Assembly: GCF_041103235.1 (NCBI RefSeq)
Contig: NZ_JBGCUN010000001.1
Location: 868,001 to 932,000, forward strand
Direction: 5' to 3'
Source: Yoonia sp. R2331
GTDB taxonomy: Bacteria; Pseudomonadota; Alphaproteobacteria; Rhodobacterales; Rhodobacteraceae
Length of the DNA stretch: 64,000 nucleotides
Under the pieces are notes generated by a model that was not told where the DNA came from, did not search any database, and was given only the letters and a program-made list of their open reading frames with translations. This document shows, piece by piece, positions 32,510 to 39,853 of this stretch; position 1 is the first letter of the stretch; each line of letters starts with the position of its first letter. A program made the position numbers and the translations under genes.

Positions 32510-32898
32510 AACGCCAAACGAATCAATGCGTTAACCGATGTCCGGGTCAAAGGTTAACGCATGCACAAACCATGCACATCGCGGCAACATCGCGGGCTGC
32601 TTATGTTCGCCACAGAGGCCTTTAACGGGGCGCTCGCGGCTTTAAGGGCGCTGCGCGTCAGGTCAAATGAAAGGTTCTGTTAACCCGCAGCGCCGGTCGG
32701 TTTGGCGGCGCTAAGGGTCGGCCCGGCCGCTTGCCTTGCTCCGGCCAAATGGGCAAGGTGGGATGCGGCGCAGACGGGGGGCCACTTGATATGTCTGATC
32801 CACGGGCAGAGTTGTCACGTATCTATTGGGAAAACGTTGGAAAACGTGAAGGAATGCCCCATATCGGGGATGCGGATGTGCCGGAGGGGGCCCCATCG
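32510..32898. other. Long leader region between metZ and folE2
   Basis: The 389 bases hold no convincing gene. They contain an 11-bp inverted repeat centred at 32544 and a direct GGAAAACGT repeat at 32829-32837 and 32839-32847. An in-frame ATG at 32791 could extend FolE2 by 36 residues, but it lacks a ribosome binding site and family similarity. The promoter of folE2 must lie here. Confidence 0.55.
32526..32562. repeat. Inverted repeat with GTTAAC half-sites
   Basis: ATGCGTTAACC at 32526-32536 and GGTTAACGCAT at 32552-32562 are exact reverse complements separated by 15 bases. No T-run follows, so it is more likely an operator or weak terminator for metZ than a Rho-independent terminator. Confidence 0.6.
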
Positions 32899-34002
32899 AT
32901 GAATGTTCATTCCCAAGATTTTGATCGTGAACCCAGCCGGGACGAGGCAGAAGCGGCGCTTGCGCTGTTGCGTCGCTGGGCGGGCGAGGTCAGCGCCGAA
33001 GAAGTGGCAACACTGGACCCGCTGGTCAGCCGCTTGATCCCTGGCCAGGAGGTCAGCAATTACCCCGCTTTGGCCCGCGCATACCCTGATGCCTTTGAGG
33101 TGGATGAGGCTTATCGCGCCACCATGCCGGATTTGCAGAATGGGCCGTCGAGCCTGATCAAAGGGGCCAAGCAGCAGATCCAGCATGTGGGGATCAGCAA
33201 TTTCCGTCTGCCGATCCGGTTTCACACCCGTGACAACGGTGATCTGACGCTGGAAACCAGCGTGACCGGCACGGTGTCGCTGGAGGCCGAAAAGAAGGGC
33301 ATCAACATGTCCCGGATCATGCGGACGTTCTACAAACATGCCGAGCAGACGTTCAGCTTTGACGTGATCGAACGGGCGCTGGATGCCTATAAGTCCGACC
33401 TTGAAAGCTTTGACGCCCGCATTCAGATGCGGTTTTCCTTTCCGATGAAGGTGCAAAGCCTGCGGTCGGGGCTGGAGGGGTATCAATACTACGATATCGC
33501 GCTGGAGCTGATCGAGCAGGCGGGCGTGCGCAAGAAGATCGTGCATCTCGATTACGTCTATTCCAGCACTTGTCCCTGTTCGCTTGAGCTGAGCGAACAT
33601 GCGCGGCAGTTCCGGGGGCAATTGGCCACACCGCATAGCCAGCGGTCGGTGGCGCGGATTTCGGTGCTGCTGGAAGAGGGGCAGGACACGCTGTGGTTCG
33701 AGGACCTGATTGACCGCGCCCGCACAGCCGTGCCGACAGAGACCCAAGTGATGGTCAAGCGCGAGGATGAGCAGGCCTTTGCCGAATTGAACGCGGCGAA
33801 CCCGATCTTTGTGGAAGATGCGGCCCGGCTGTTCACCGAGCAACTGCAGATTGATCCCCGGATCAGCGATTTCCGCGTGATCGCCAGCCATCAGGAAAGC
33901 CTGCATTCCCATGATGCGGTCAGCGTGCTGACGGAAGGGCCGACCTTTGCCGCAAACTCGCTTGATCCCAAGCTGTTTGCGAGCCTGTTCCACGTGGGGT
34001 GA
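32899..34002 (+). CDS. folE2: GTP cyclohydrolase FolE2 (type IB)
   Basis: First step of folate (and queuosine) synthesis, GTP to dihydroneopterin triphosphate, by the metal-flexible FolE2 enzyme. The 367-residue protein has the family pattern, including the motif STCPCSLELS near residue 224 with the metal-binding Cys and VGISNFRLPIRF in the N-terminal half. The start at 32899 is preferred because GGAGGGGG lies 8 bases upstream and the length then matches the family; the frame is open further upstream. FolE2 is often used under zinc limitation. folB and folP lie elsewhere in the window. Confidence 0.93.
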   Translation: MNVHSQDFDREPSRDEAEAALALLRRWAGEVSAEEVATLDPLVSRLIPGQEVSNYPALARAYPDAFEVDEAYRATMPDLQNGPSSLIKGAKQQIQHVGISNFRLPIRFHTRDNGDLTLETSVTGTVSLEAEKKGINMSRIMRTFYKHAEQTFSFDVIERALDAYKSDLESFDARIQMRFSFPMKVQSLRSGLEGYQYYDIALELIEQAGVRKKIVHLDYVYSSTCPCSLELSEHARQFRGQLATPHSQRSVARISVLLEEGQDTLWFEDLIDRARTAVPTETQVMVKREDEQAFAELNAANPIFVEDAARLFTEQLQIDPRISDFRVIASHQESLHSHDAVSVLTEGPTFAANSLDPKLFASLFHVG

Positions 34003-34101
34003 TCAGGTGGCGCGTACCGGGTTGATGTCGGGCCGTTGTTTGAGCGGATGTCCGGTATGAGCCCAAAGTGCTTTCCAGACTTGAAGTGACCAAAGTCTGC
34101 T

Positions 34102-34908
34102 TTACTGAGAGGGCGCTTTGCCAGTTTCATTAAGGTTTTCTTCTGGATTGGAGCGAACGTTAGCAACAAGGTTCGCGACAATTCCCTTAAGTTGTAGGAG
34201 GTCGACACCTGCTACGATCCGGTACCCACGGACGAACAGTGCGTCGACCTCTGATTTGGTTGACGCAAAGGGGCCTCCAAGCGGCATCCCGGCGCGCTTT
34301 GCTGCTCTTTCGATCTTATCAACGGCTTCTAGGACCTTGGGATGTTGAAATTGACCAGAGACGCCAAGCGTCGTGGACAAATCGAAGAGTGCAACAACTG
34401 CCATATCAACCCCTTCTGTGGCGAAAATTGCGTCGATGTTTTCTACCGCTTCCGGGGTCTCTATCAACAAACAACAAACAGTTTTATCGCCATACTCCGG
34501 CAAGTATTCGGGCACTGATGTACCCCACCGCGAATGCGCGACGAATGCACCCCAACCACGAACACCCTCGGGCGGATAACGCATTGTAGCCACGCAATGA
34601 GCGGCCTCTTCCGGCGTTCGGACCAGTGGAAACACAATACCCTCTGCTCCGAGATCGAGGGCAAGTTTTACGTTTGCAGGGTTGTGATCAATGACCCGTA
34701 CCAATGGTGCGCAATCGGTGCCCTGAGTGGCAGCAATCATGGCATGTAACGTTTCTGGGTTTGTTGCGGCGTGCTCCTGATCAATGATCATGCTGTCGAT
34801 GCCGGTGGAGGCGAGAGCTTGGGTAACGGTGGCGGACGGGATGACACAAAGTTCCGAACATATCTTGTAAGTCGGGTTTGCAAGCTTTTCCTTAAGTTTC
34901 ATTTCCAA
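34102..34908 (-). CDS. HpcH/HpaI-family aldolase, AT-rich and probably acquired
   Basis: A 268-residue TIM-barrel aldolase (class II pyruvate aldolase fold). The motifs include MIIDQEHAA near residue 40 (catalytic His and Glu), LDLGAEGIVFPLVRT near 87-101 and a central GVRGWG segment. It probably cleaves 2-keto-hydroxy acids to pyruvate plus an aldehyde. Base composition and codon use are clearly more AT-rich than the neighbours (for example AAA, TTA and TTT codons), suggesting horizontal transfer. It is flanked by long non-coding stretches, and no degradation partners are nearby. Confidence 0.85.
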   Translation of the reverse strand: MEMKLKEKLANPTYKICSELCVIPSATVTQALASTGIDSMIIDQEHAATNPETLHAMIAATQGTDCAPLVRVIDHNPANVKLALDLGAEGIVFPLVRTPEEAAHCVATMRYPPEGVRGWGAFVAHSRWGTSVPEYLPEYGDKTVCCLLIETPEAVENIDAIFATEGVDMAVVALFDLSTTLGVSGQFQHPKVLEAVDKIERAAKRAGMPLGGPFASTKSEVDALFVRGYRIVAGVDLLQLKGIVANLVANVRSNPEENLNETGKAPSQ

Positions 34909-35347
34909 GCTCCTTTTTGTATTGCCTAGGCTTGTGTACGAGGATCGGATGTCTCCACCTAACGAAATTGCATGGACACAAGTTTTCCATGCGAGACCAT
35001 GGGACTAAGAGACCGTCTTGCCGATGCTCGCGATGAAAGGTTTAGTTGGAGAAGTTAGACTGCGACGTTCCAAAGTCAGTATTTGTTTGGAAGCAGTCAT
35101 TAGCGCAAATGCAGAGAAGGTCGGCTTTGTCCCGCAAAGCCGCCCTTGCTGAAACTTGAATCGAAGGATTGGTTCTGTTCCAAAGCGGCCCATCACCAAC
35201 CGCCGCGACGCCCAAGACCTTTTCAAAAGGTCTTGCCAAAATCCTTTCCAAGGATTTTGCGCCACGCATAGCGTGCCGAATTGCACCCAAGATGCGCGGG
35301 CGAAAAACACTTGGCCAAGCGCGTAGAAATCTATTAGCGCATTTGGC
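34909..35347. other. Non-coding AT-richer stretch with four hairpins
   Basis: No gene is supported in these 439 bases between two divergent genes. Perfect inverted repeats are at 35122-35142 (CGGCTTTG/CAAAGCCG), 35214-35234 (AAGACCTTTT and its complement, 10 bp, one-base centre), 35238-35258 (AAAATCCTT/AAGGATTTT, loop TCC) and 35263-35275 (CACGC/GCGTG). The open frame on the minus strand across them is rejected as a gene. Confidence 0.75.
35214..35275. repeat. Cluster of three perfect hairpins
   Basis: Three consecutive perfect stems (10, 9 and 5 bp) spaced by three to four bases. The first two are AT-rich, with T-runs inside the arms, so either strand could give terminator-like structures. 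Function unknown. Confidence 0.75.
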
Positions 35348-35860
35348 ATGGCTTATGATTATGACAAACTTTATGCGGAAACGCCGGATGCGCTGGGCGC
35401 GCCGACGCAGGTTTTTGTGGACTTCTTTGCGTCATTTACGCCCCAAAGCGCGCGGGTGTTGGACGTCGGCTGCGGGCAGGGACGGGATGCGTTGTTCATC
35501 GCGCGGTTGGGCCACAGCGTGGTGGGCGTGGACTTGGCCGCGCATGGTATCCGCGATCTGAACGCGGCGGCACAGGCGGAGGGGTTGGACGTTACAGGTG
35601 TGGTGGCCGACATCACCGGTTATGCGCCGCAGGGCGACTTTGACGTCGTTCTGATTGACCGCACCTTGCACATGCTTGCCGCGCCGGAGGCGCAAAAGGT
35701 GCTGTCGCGGCTTTTGGATCACGTCGCACCGGCGGGCTGGGTGTTGATCGCCGATGAGCCATCCAACATGGCGGGCTACAAACGTGTCATCGCAGCGCAT
35801 GGGGGTGTTTGGGTGACTGATTTGGCCAAGCGTGGCACTCTTTTCGTGCGGCGGACGTAA
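35348..35860 (+). CDS. Class I SAM-dependent methyltransferase
   Basis: A 170-residue small methyltransferase of the TehB/Methyltransf_25 type. Motif I is VLDVGCGQGRDALFIARLG near residues 37-55, followed by VVGVDLAAHGI and the VVADITGYAP segment. The substrate is unknown; TehB relatives detoxify tellurite, but nothing nearby points to that. It begins 73 bases after the hairpin cluster, which would be in its 5' leader if transcription starts upstream. Confidence 0.85.
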   Translation: MAYDYDKLYAETPDALGAPTQVFVDFFASFTPQSARVLDVGCGQGRDALFIARLGHSVVGVDLAAHGIRDLNAAAQAEGLDVTGVVADITGYAPQGDFDVVLIDRTLHMLAAPEAQKVLSRLLDHVAPAGWVLIADEPSNMAGYKRVIAAHGGVWVTDLAKRGTLFVRRT

Positions 35861-35867
35861 GCGGTCT

Positions 35868-36338
35868 TCACTTCTTTTCCAGCTTTCGCCCTCCTGCAAT
35901 GAGGGCGGCGTTCATTCTTGAGTCGGCTGTCACGTATTGGCTTTTTGCGATTTTCCACCGGCCGTTCCGTCGGCGGAGCAGACTGTGAATCATCATCTCT
36001 TCGCTGAGGCGATAGTCTTGATAGAGATGCTGCGAAATCGAGGTGCACCGCACAGTGTCTGGGGCCTCAAAAACGGCTGACAGGGTGTGCCGCTTGAAGT
36101 CGATCACACCTTTGGTTTGGATGATGCGACACATTTCGTCATAGACATGCATCAGGTCGGCAACCGTCTGCAGATTGCGGACGCCGTCAATGGTGTCGAT
36201 CACTTGTGGCAGTATGAAGCGGGCGGCATACCCGGTGCGGTCACGCTCAAAATAGGCGCGCCGGGTGATGTCCAGCAGATAGTCCGAGACCGCAACGGGG
36301 CAGTCGAAGTGCGGATCTGGAACCGGGATAGCGGGCAT
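35868..36338 (-). CDS. NTF2/SnoaL-like small protein
   Basis: A 156-residue protein with the helix-sheet pattern of the NTF2-like fold (N-terminal helices with YLLDITRRAYFERDRTGYA, then strands such as SLLRRRNGRWKIAKSQYVT). Such domains form hydrophobic pockets in enzymes or binding proteins. No catalytic residues can be assigned. It is convergent with the methyltransferase (7 bases between stops) and divergent from trkH. Confidence 0.65.
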   Translation of the reverse strand: MPAIPVPDPHFDCPVAVSDYLLDITRRAYFERDRTGYAARFILPQVIDTIDGVRNLQTVADLMHVYDEMCRIIQTKGVIDFKRHTLSAVFEAPDTVRCTSISQHLYQDYRLSEEMMIHSLLRRRNGRWKIAKSQYVTADSRMNAALIAGGRKLEKK

Positions 36339-36495
36339 CTATGTCTCTGGTTACGCGACGTGGCGGACATCGAAACAGGTTTCGAAAGGTTTTGCGACTG
36401 TTTTGTTGACTTGAACGATCCCCGTCGACACTGCAGGTGCGGGCAGGGTGGTGACATCGCTTGACACCTCAGGTCCCATTCGCCACCGATAGCCC

Positions 36496-37944
36496 ATGAT
36501 TGACCTGCGTCCGATTGGATATGTGATTGGCCTGTTGGTCGCGGCCCTGGGCCTGACCATGCTGGCGCCGTTGGTGGCAGACCTGTGGGTCGGCAACGGC
36601 CATTGGCCGGTCTTTGCGGAATCCGCAATTGTCACGGTGCTGACCGGGGCGGTACTGGCCGGGGCCTGCGCCAACGGGGTCAGCGCAGGGCTAAGCCTGC
36701 GGCAGACCTTTCTTCTGACCACGCTGGTCTGGCTGACGCTGCCGCTTTTTGGCGCGATTCCGTTTGTGCTGGGCGCCACCAATGCCGATTTCACGGACGC
36801 GTTCTTTGAGGCGATGTCGGGGCTGACCACCACTGGATCAACGGTGTTCAGCGGGCTTGAGGCGTTGCCTGAGGGGCTCAAACTGTGGCGCGGCATTCTG
36901 CAATGGCTGGGCGGTGTGGGCATCATTGTCGTGGCGATGGTGTTTCTGCCAGAGCTGCGCGTGGGTGGGATGCAGATCTTCCGGTCCGAGGCCTTTGACA
37001 CCATGGGCAAGATTTTGCCCCGCGCGGGTGAGATCGCCACCCGGATTTCGGTGATCTATGTGGCGCTGACGCTGGCCTGTGCGCTGGCCTATACCGCTTT
37101 TGGCATGTTGCCCTTTGACGCGATGGTCCATGCGATGACCACGGTTGCGACTGGGGGCATGGCCAACAGCGATGCCTCTTTCGGGTTCTATGGGGCCGGG
37201 GTGCATTACACGGCGGTCTTTTTCATGCTGATGGCGGCACTGCCCTTTGTCCGCTACGTGCAACTGCTGGCCGGCACAGCACAACCAATGCTGCGCGACA
37301 GCCAAATCCGCGGCTTTTTCTACGTGATCTTCACGGTTGTCCTGCTGCAAAGTTCCTGGCTTTGGGGCCGCGACGGGGTGATGACAGAGGTGGCGTTCCG
37401 CGAGGCGCTGTTCAACGTGACCTCGATCACCACGGGCACCGGTTACGCCAATGCCGATTACATGACATGGGGGACGTTCCCGGTGGTGGTGTTTTTCTTC
37501 ATCGGACTGATCGGCGGCTGCGCGGGGTCGACGGCCTGTTCGGTTAAGGTGTTCCGGTATCAGCTGCTGTTTGCCTCGATCAAATCCCAAATCCGCCAGA
37601 TCCACAGCCCGCACGGCATCTTTGCCCCGCGCTATCAGGGCAAGACCGTGACAGAGGACGTGCTGAACTCTGTCATGGCGTTTTTCGTGGCTTTCGTTTT
37701 GTCGATTGGCATCCTGTCGGTGCTGCTGGGCTTTACCGGACTTGATTTCATCACGAGCGTGTCGGGTGCGGCGACTGCGCTGGCGAATGTGGGGCCGGGC
37801 CTTGGCACGATCATCGGGCCCGCGGGCAACTTTGCGGCCCTGCCGGACAGCGCCAAGTGGCTGCTGGCGATGGGGATGTTTGTGGGCCGATTGGAAATCA
37901 TGGTGGTGCTGGTGGTGATCAGCCGCAAATTCTGGAGGGATTGA
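36496..37944 (+). CDS. trkH: TrkH-type potassium uptake transporter
   Basis: Integral membrane K+ channel subunit of 482 residues, with four M1-P-M2 repeats. The first selectivity loop is AMSGLTTTGSTVF near residues 111-123, the second includes MTTVATGGMAN near 214-224, the third TSITTGTGYAN near 308-318, and the last GAATALANVGPG. Its soluble partner TrkA is not in the window. It overlaps the ThDP decarboxylase gene by TGATG, an odd pairing that may simply be operon packing. Confidence 0.94.
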   Translation: MIDLRPIGYVIGLLVAALGLTMLAPLVADLWVGNGHWPVFAESAIVTVLTGAVLAGACANGVSAGLSLRQTFLLTTLVWLTLPLFGAIPFVLGATNADFTDAFFEAMSGLTTTGSTVFSGLEALPEGLKLWRGILQWLGGVGIIVVAMVFLPELRVGGMQIFRSEAFDTMGKILPRAGEIATRISVIYVALTLACALAYTAFGMLPFDAMVHAMTTVATGGMANSDASFGFYGAGVHYTAVFFMLMAALPFVRYVQLLAGTAQPMLRDSQIRGFFYVIFTVVLLQSSWLWGRDGVMTEVAFREALFNVTSITTGTGYANADYMTWGTFPVVVFFFIGLIGGCAGSTACSVKVFRYQLLFASIKSQIRQIHSPHGIFAPRYQGKTVTEDVLNSVMAFFVAFVLSIGILSVLLGFTGLDFITSVSGAATALANVGPGLGTIIGPAGNFAALPDSAKWLLAMGMFVGRLEIMVVLVVISRKFWRD

Positions 37945-39533
37945 TGCAACGACCGCTGGGCGCGCAGATATCGCACATGCTGAAAGACCGCGGGGTCGAG
38001 GTGATCTTTGGCATTCCGGGCGTACACAATCAGGAAATGTATCGCGGCATCGAAGAGGCGGGGCTGACCCATGTGCTGGCGCGGCACGAGCAGGGGGCGG
38101 GGTTCATGGCCGATGGCTATGCCCGCGCAACGGGGCGTCCGGGCGTGGCCTATGTGATCACCGGGCCGGGGCTGTGCAATATCATGACGCCGATGGGGCA
38201 GGCCTATTCCGACAGCGTGCCGATGCTGGTGATTTCCAGTTGTTTGGATGAGACTTCGGCGACGCGCGGGCAGTTGCACCAGATGAAGGATCAGGAAGGG
38301 GCTGCACGCACGGTCTGCGACTGGTCCGAAACCGCGCGCACGCCACAGGCCGCCTATGCCCTGATTGACCGAGCGCTGACAGAGTTTCGTCATGGCAGGG
38401 CCAGACCCAAGCACATTCAGGTGCCGATCGCGGTGTTGGAAGCCATGGCCGATCCGTTTCCCGGGACGCAGCCGATGGGCTTTGTGACCGCTCCTGAATT
38501 TGCCGCATCGGATTTTGAAGCCGTTTTGAATGCTGAGCGCCCGCTGTTCATCTTTGGAGGCGGGGCCAGGGCCTGCGGCTATGTGGCCAAGGACGTCTTG
38601 AAGGCGCTGAATGCAGCCGCCTTTGACACCTATGCGGGGCGCGGTGTATCGACAGGTTCAGCGCTTAGCTTTGGGGCCTATCTGGCCCGTCCGGGATCAC
38701 GCGATGTTATCGCGCAAGCCGATGTGGTGGTCCTGGTGGGAACAGAGCTCGCTGAAACCGACCTCTGGCGAGAGGACGCGGGGATCACGGGCACATGCCT
38801 TTCTGTCAACATCGATGCCAGCGGTTTTCACCCGCAGGCCATGCGCCATGTTCATGGCGATGCGTTTGACTACCTGACCCAACTGCTAAGTGCGGCGGCG
38901 CAGCACCGACCCAAGGGGCAATGGCTTGCAAAGGACATCGCCGCGCAAAAACGCCGTTGGCGCACCGAAGTCGAGACCGAACGGCCGGGACTCGGGCCAG
39001 TGATCAAAGCCCTGCGCGCGGCGCTGCATGACAGGGTCATGATTTATTCCGACATGACCCAGATCGCCTATGCGGCCAAGGAAATCTGGCCCATGAAACA
39101 TCCCGGTTTCTGGCATCACCCAACCGGGTTTGGCACGCTTGGCTATGCCTTGCCTGCGGCCATCGGCGGTGCAATCGCGCGCCGCGGCAGAGGCCGCAAC
39201 GATCCGTTGAACCCGGTCCTTGCCATCGCGGGGGACTATGGCTTTCAATACACGCTGCAGGAACTTGCGGTGGCTGTGGAACTGGAGCTGACCCTGCCGA
39301 TCATCCTGTGGGACAACGGCAAACTGGGTGAAATCGAAGACAGCATGGTCCGCGCCCAGATCGCGCCGCATGCGGTTGTGCAAAAGAACCCTGACTTCGT
39401 GAAACTGGCGGAGGCCTATGGCGCGGCAGCCGCGCGCCCGAAATCCGTGGAAGAACTCGCGTCCGCGGTTGACAAGGCATTCTACGCCACGCGGCCAACG
39501 CTGATCCATGTGCAAAACGACATTGCAATCTGA
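37944..39533 (+). CDS. ThDP-dependent decarboxylase, 5-guanidino-2-oxopentanoate decarboxylase-like
   Basis: A 529-residue enzyme of the acetolactate synthase/benzoylformate decarboxylase family. ThDP-activating Glu49 is in LARHEQGAGF; the conserved motif DGYARATG follows, and the C-terminal cofactor motif is GDYGFQYTLQELAVAVE with Asn in ILWDN. The closest match by eye is AruI-type 5-guanidino-2-oxopentanoate decarboxylase of the arginine transaminase pathway (HEQGAGFMADGYARATG and the QMKDQEG region). A general 2-oxoacid decarboxylase is the alternative. A GGAGGGA site precedes the ATG, which overlaps the trkH stop by TGATG. Confidence 0.78.
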   Translation: MQRPLGAQISHMLKDRGVEVIFGIPGVHNQEMYRGIEEAGLTHVLARHEQGAGFMADGYARATGRPGVAYVITGPGLCNIMTPMGQAYSDSVPMLVISSCLDETSATRGQLHQMKDQEGAARTVCDWSETARTPQAAYALIDRALTEFRHGRARPKHIQVPIAVLEAMADPFPGTQPMGFVTAPEFAASDFEAVLNAERPLFIFGGGARACGYVAKDVLKALNAAAFDTYAGRGVSTGSALSFGAYLARPGSRDVIAQADVVVLVGTELAETDLWREDAGITGTCLSVNIDASGFHPQAMRHVHGDAFDYLTQLLSAAAQHRPKGQWLAKDIAAQKRRWRTEVETERPGLGPVIKALRAALHDRVMIYSDMTQIAYAAKEIWPMKHPGFWHHPTGFGTLGYALPAAIGGAIARRGRGRNDPLNPVLAIAGDYGFQYTLQELAVAVELELTLPIILWDNGKLGEIEDSMVRAQIAPHAVVQKNPDFVKLAEAYGAAAARPKSVEELASAVDKAFYATRPTLIHVQNDIAI

Positions 39534-39597
39534 AGGCACAGACCAGAGTGCTACCGGCCAAGGCGTGCTTTCTTTTGTGTGGCAATATGCGGGCGGG

Positions 39598-39646
39598 TCG
39601 CCATTTGACGCGCCATTGGTTCAAGCGTCAATGGCGACGGGGGCTA
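39598..39646 (+). repeat. Dispersed palindromic repeat, module B (copy 2)
   Basis: Reverse-complement partner of 9762-9812. It forms a long hairpin: GTCGCCATTTGACGC and GCGTCAATGGCGAC (one extra T in the first arm) around a 13-base loop. Confidence 0.82.
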
Positions 39647-39734
39647 GCCCCCCGGTCGGTCGGCCCATGCCCCGCATGGGTCGAAATGGGGGTGCAGGCG
39701 CATCACCGCCACCGGGTGACGGGTGCTGGCGCAA

Positions 39735-39790
39735 TATTGCCACCGGGTGACGGCCGCAACTTTGCAAGCAAAGCCGCTTACCCGCACGCG
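39735..39790 (-). repeat. Dispersed repeat, module C (copy 2, inverted)
   Basis: Exact reverse complement, 56 of 56 bases, of 13274-13329. It abuts the tandem repeat that follows, sharing its CCCGCACGCG end. Confidence 0.92.
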
Positions 39791-39851
39791 TCAGGTCGCT
39801 GCGCGACGCAGACGAGCTAACCCGCACGCGTCAGGTCGCGGTGCGACCTGA
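39780..39851. repeat. 40-base-period repeat ending in a hairpin
   Basis: ACCCGCACGCGTCAGGTCGC occurs at 39780-39799 and again at 39820-39839. The second copy extends into the perfect hairpin TCAGGTCGC-GGT-GCGACCTGA (39831-39851), which ends two bases before the stop of the minus-strand gene and could act as its terminator stem. Confidence 0.75.
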
Positions 39852-39853
39852 CG

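Larger units (their letters stand above)
39534..39853. other. Intergenic region built from repeat modules
   Basis: No gene is seen in these 320 bases between two convergent genes. The space holds module B (39598-39646), a short tandem duplication (GCCACCGGGTGACGG at 39709 and 39739), module C (39735-39790), and a 40-base-period repeat ending in a hairpin at 39831-39851. Confidence 0.85.

Noticed and set aside
32791-32898. An earlier start for FolE2 at 32791
   Set aside because: It lacks a ribosome binding site, while GGAGGGGG stands 8 bases before the ATG at 32899, and the longer form exceeds the family length.
35005-35349. A 114-codon minus-strand open frame across the hairpin cluster
   Set aside because: It runs through four perfect inverted repeats, has no ribosome binding site, and its peptide shows no family resemblance.
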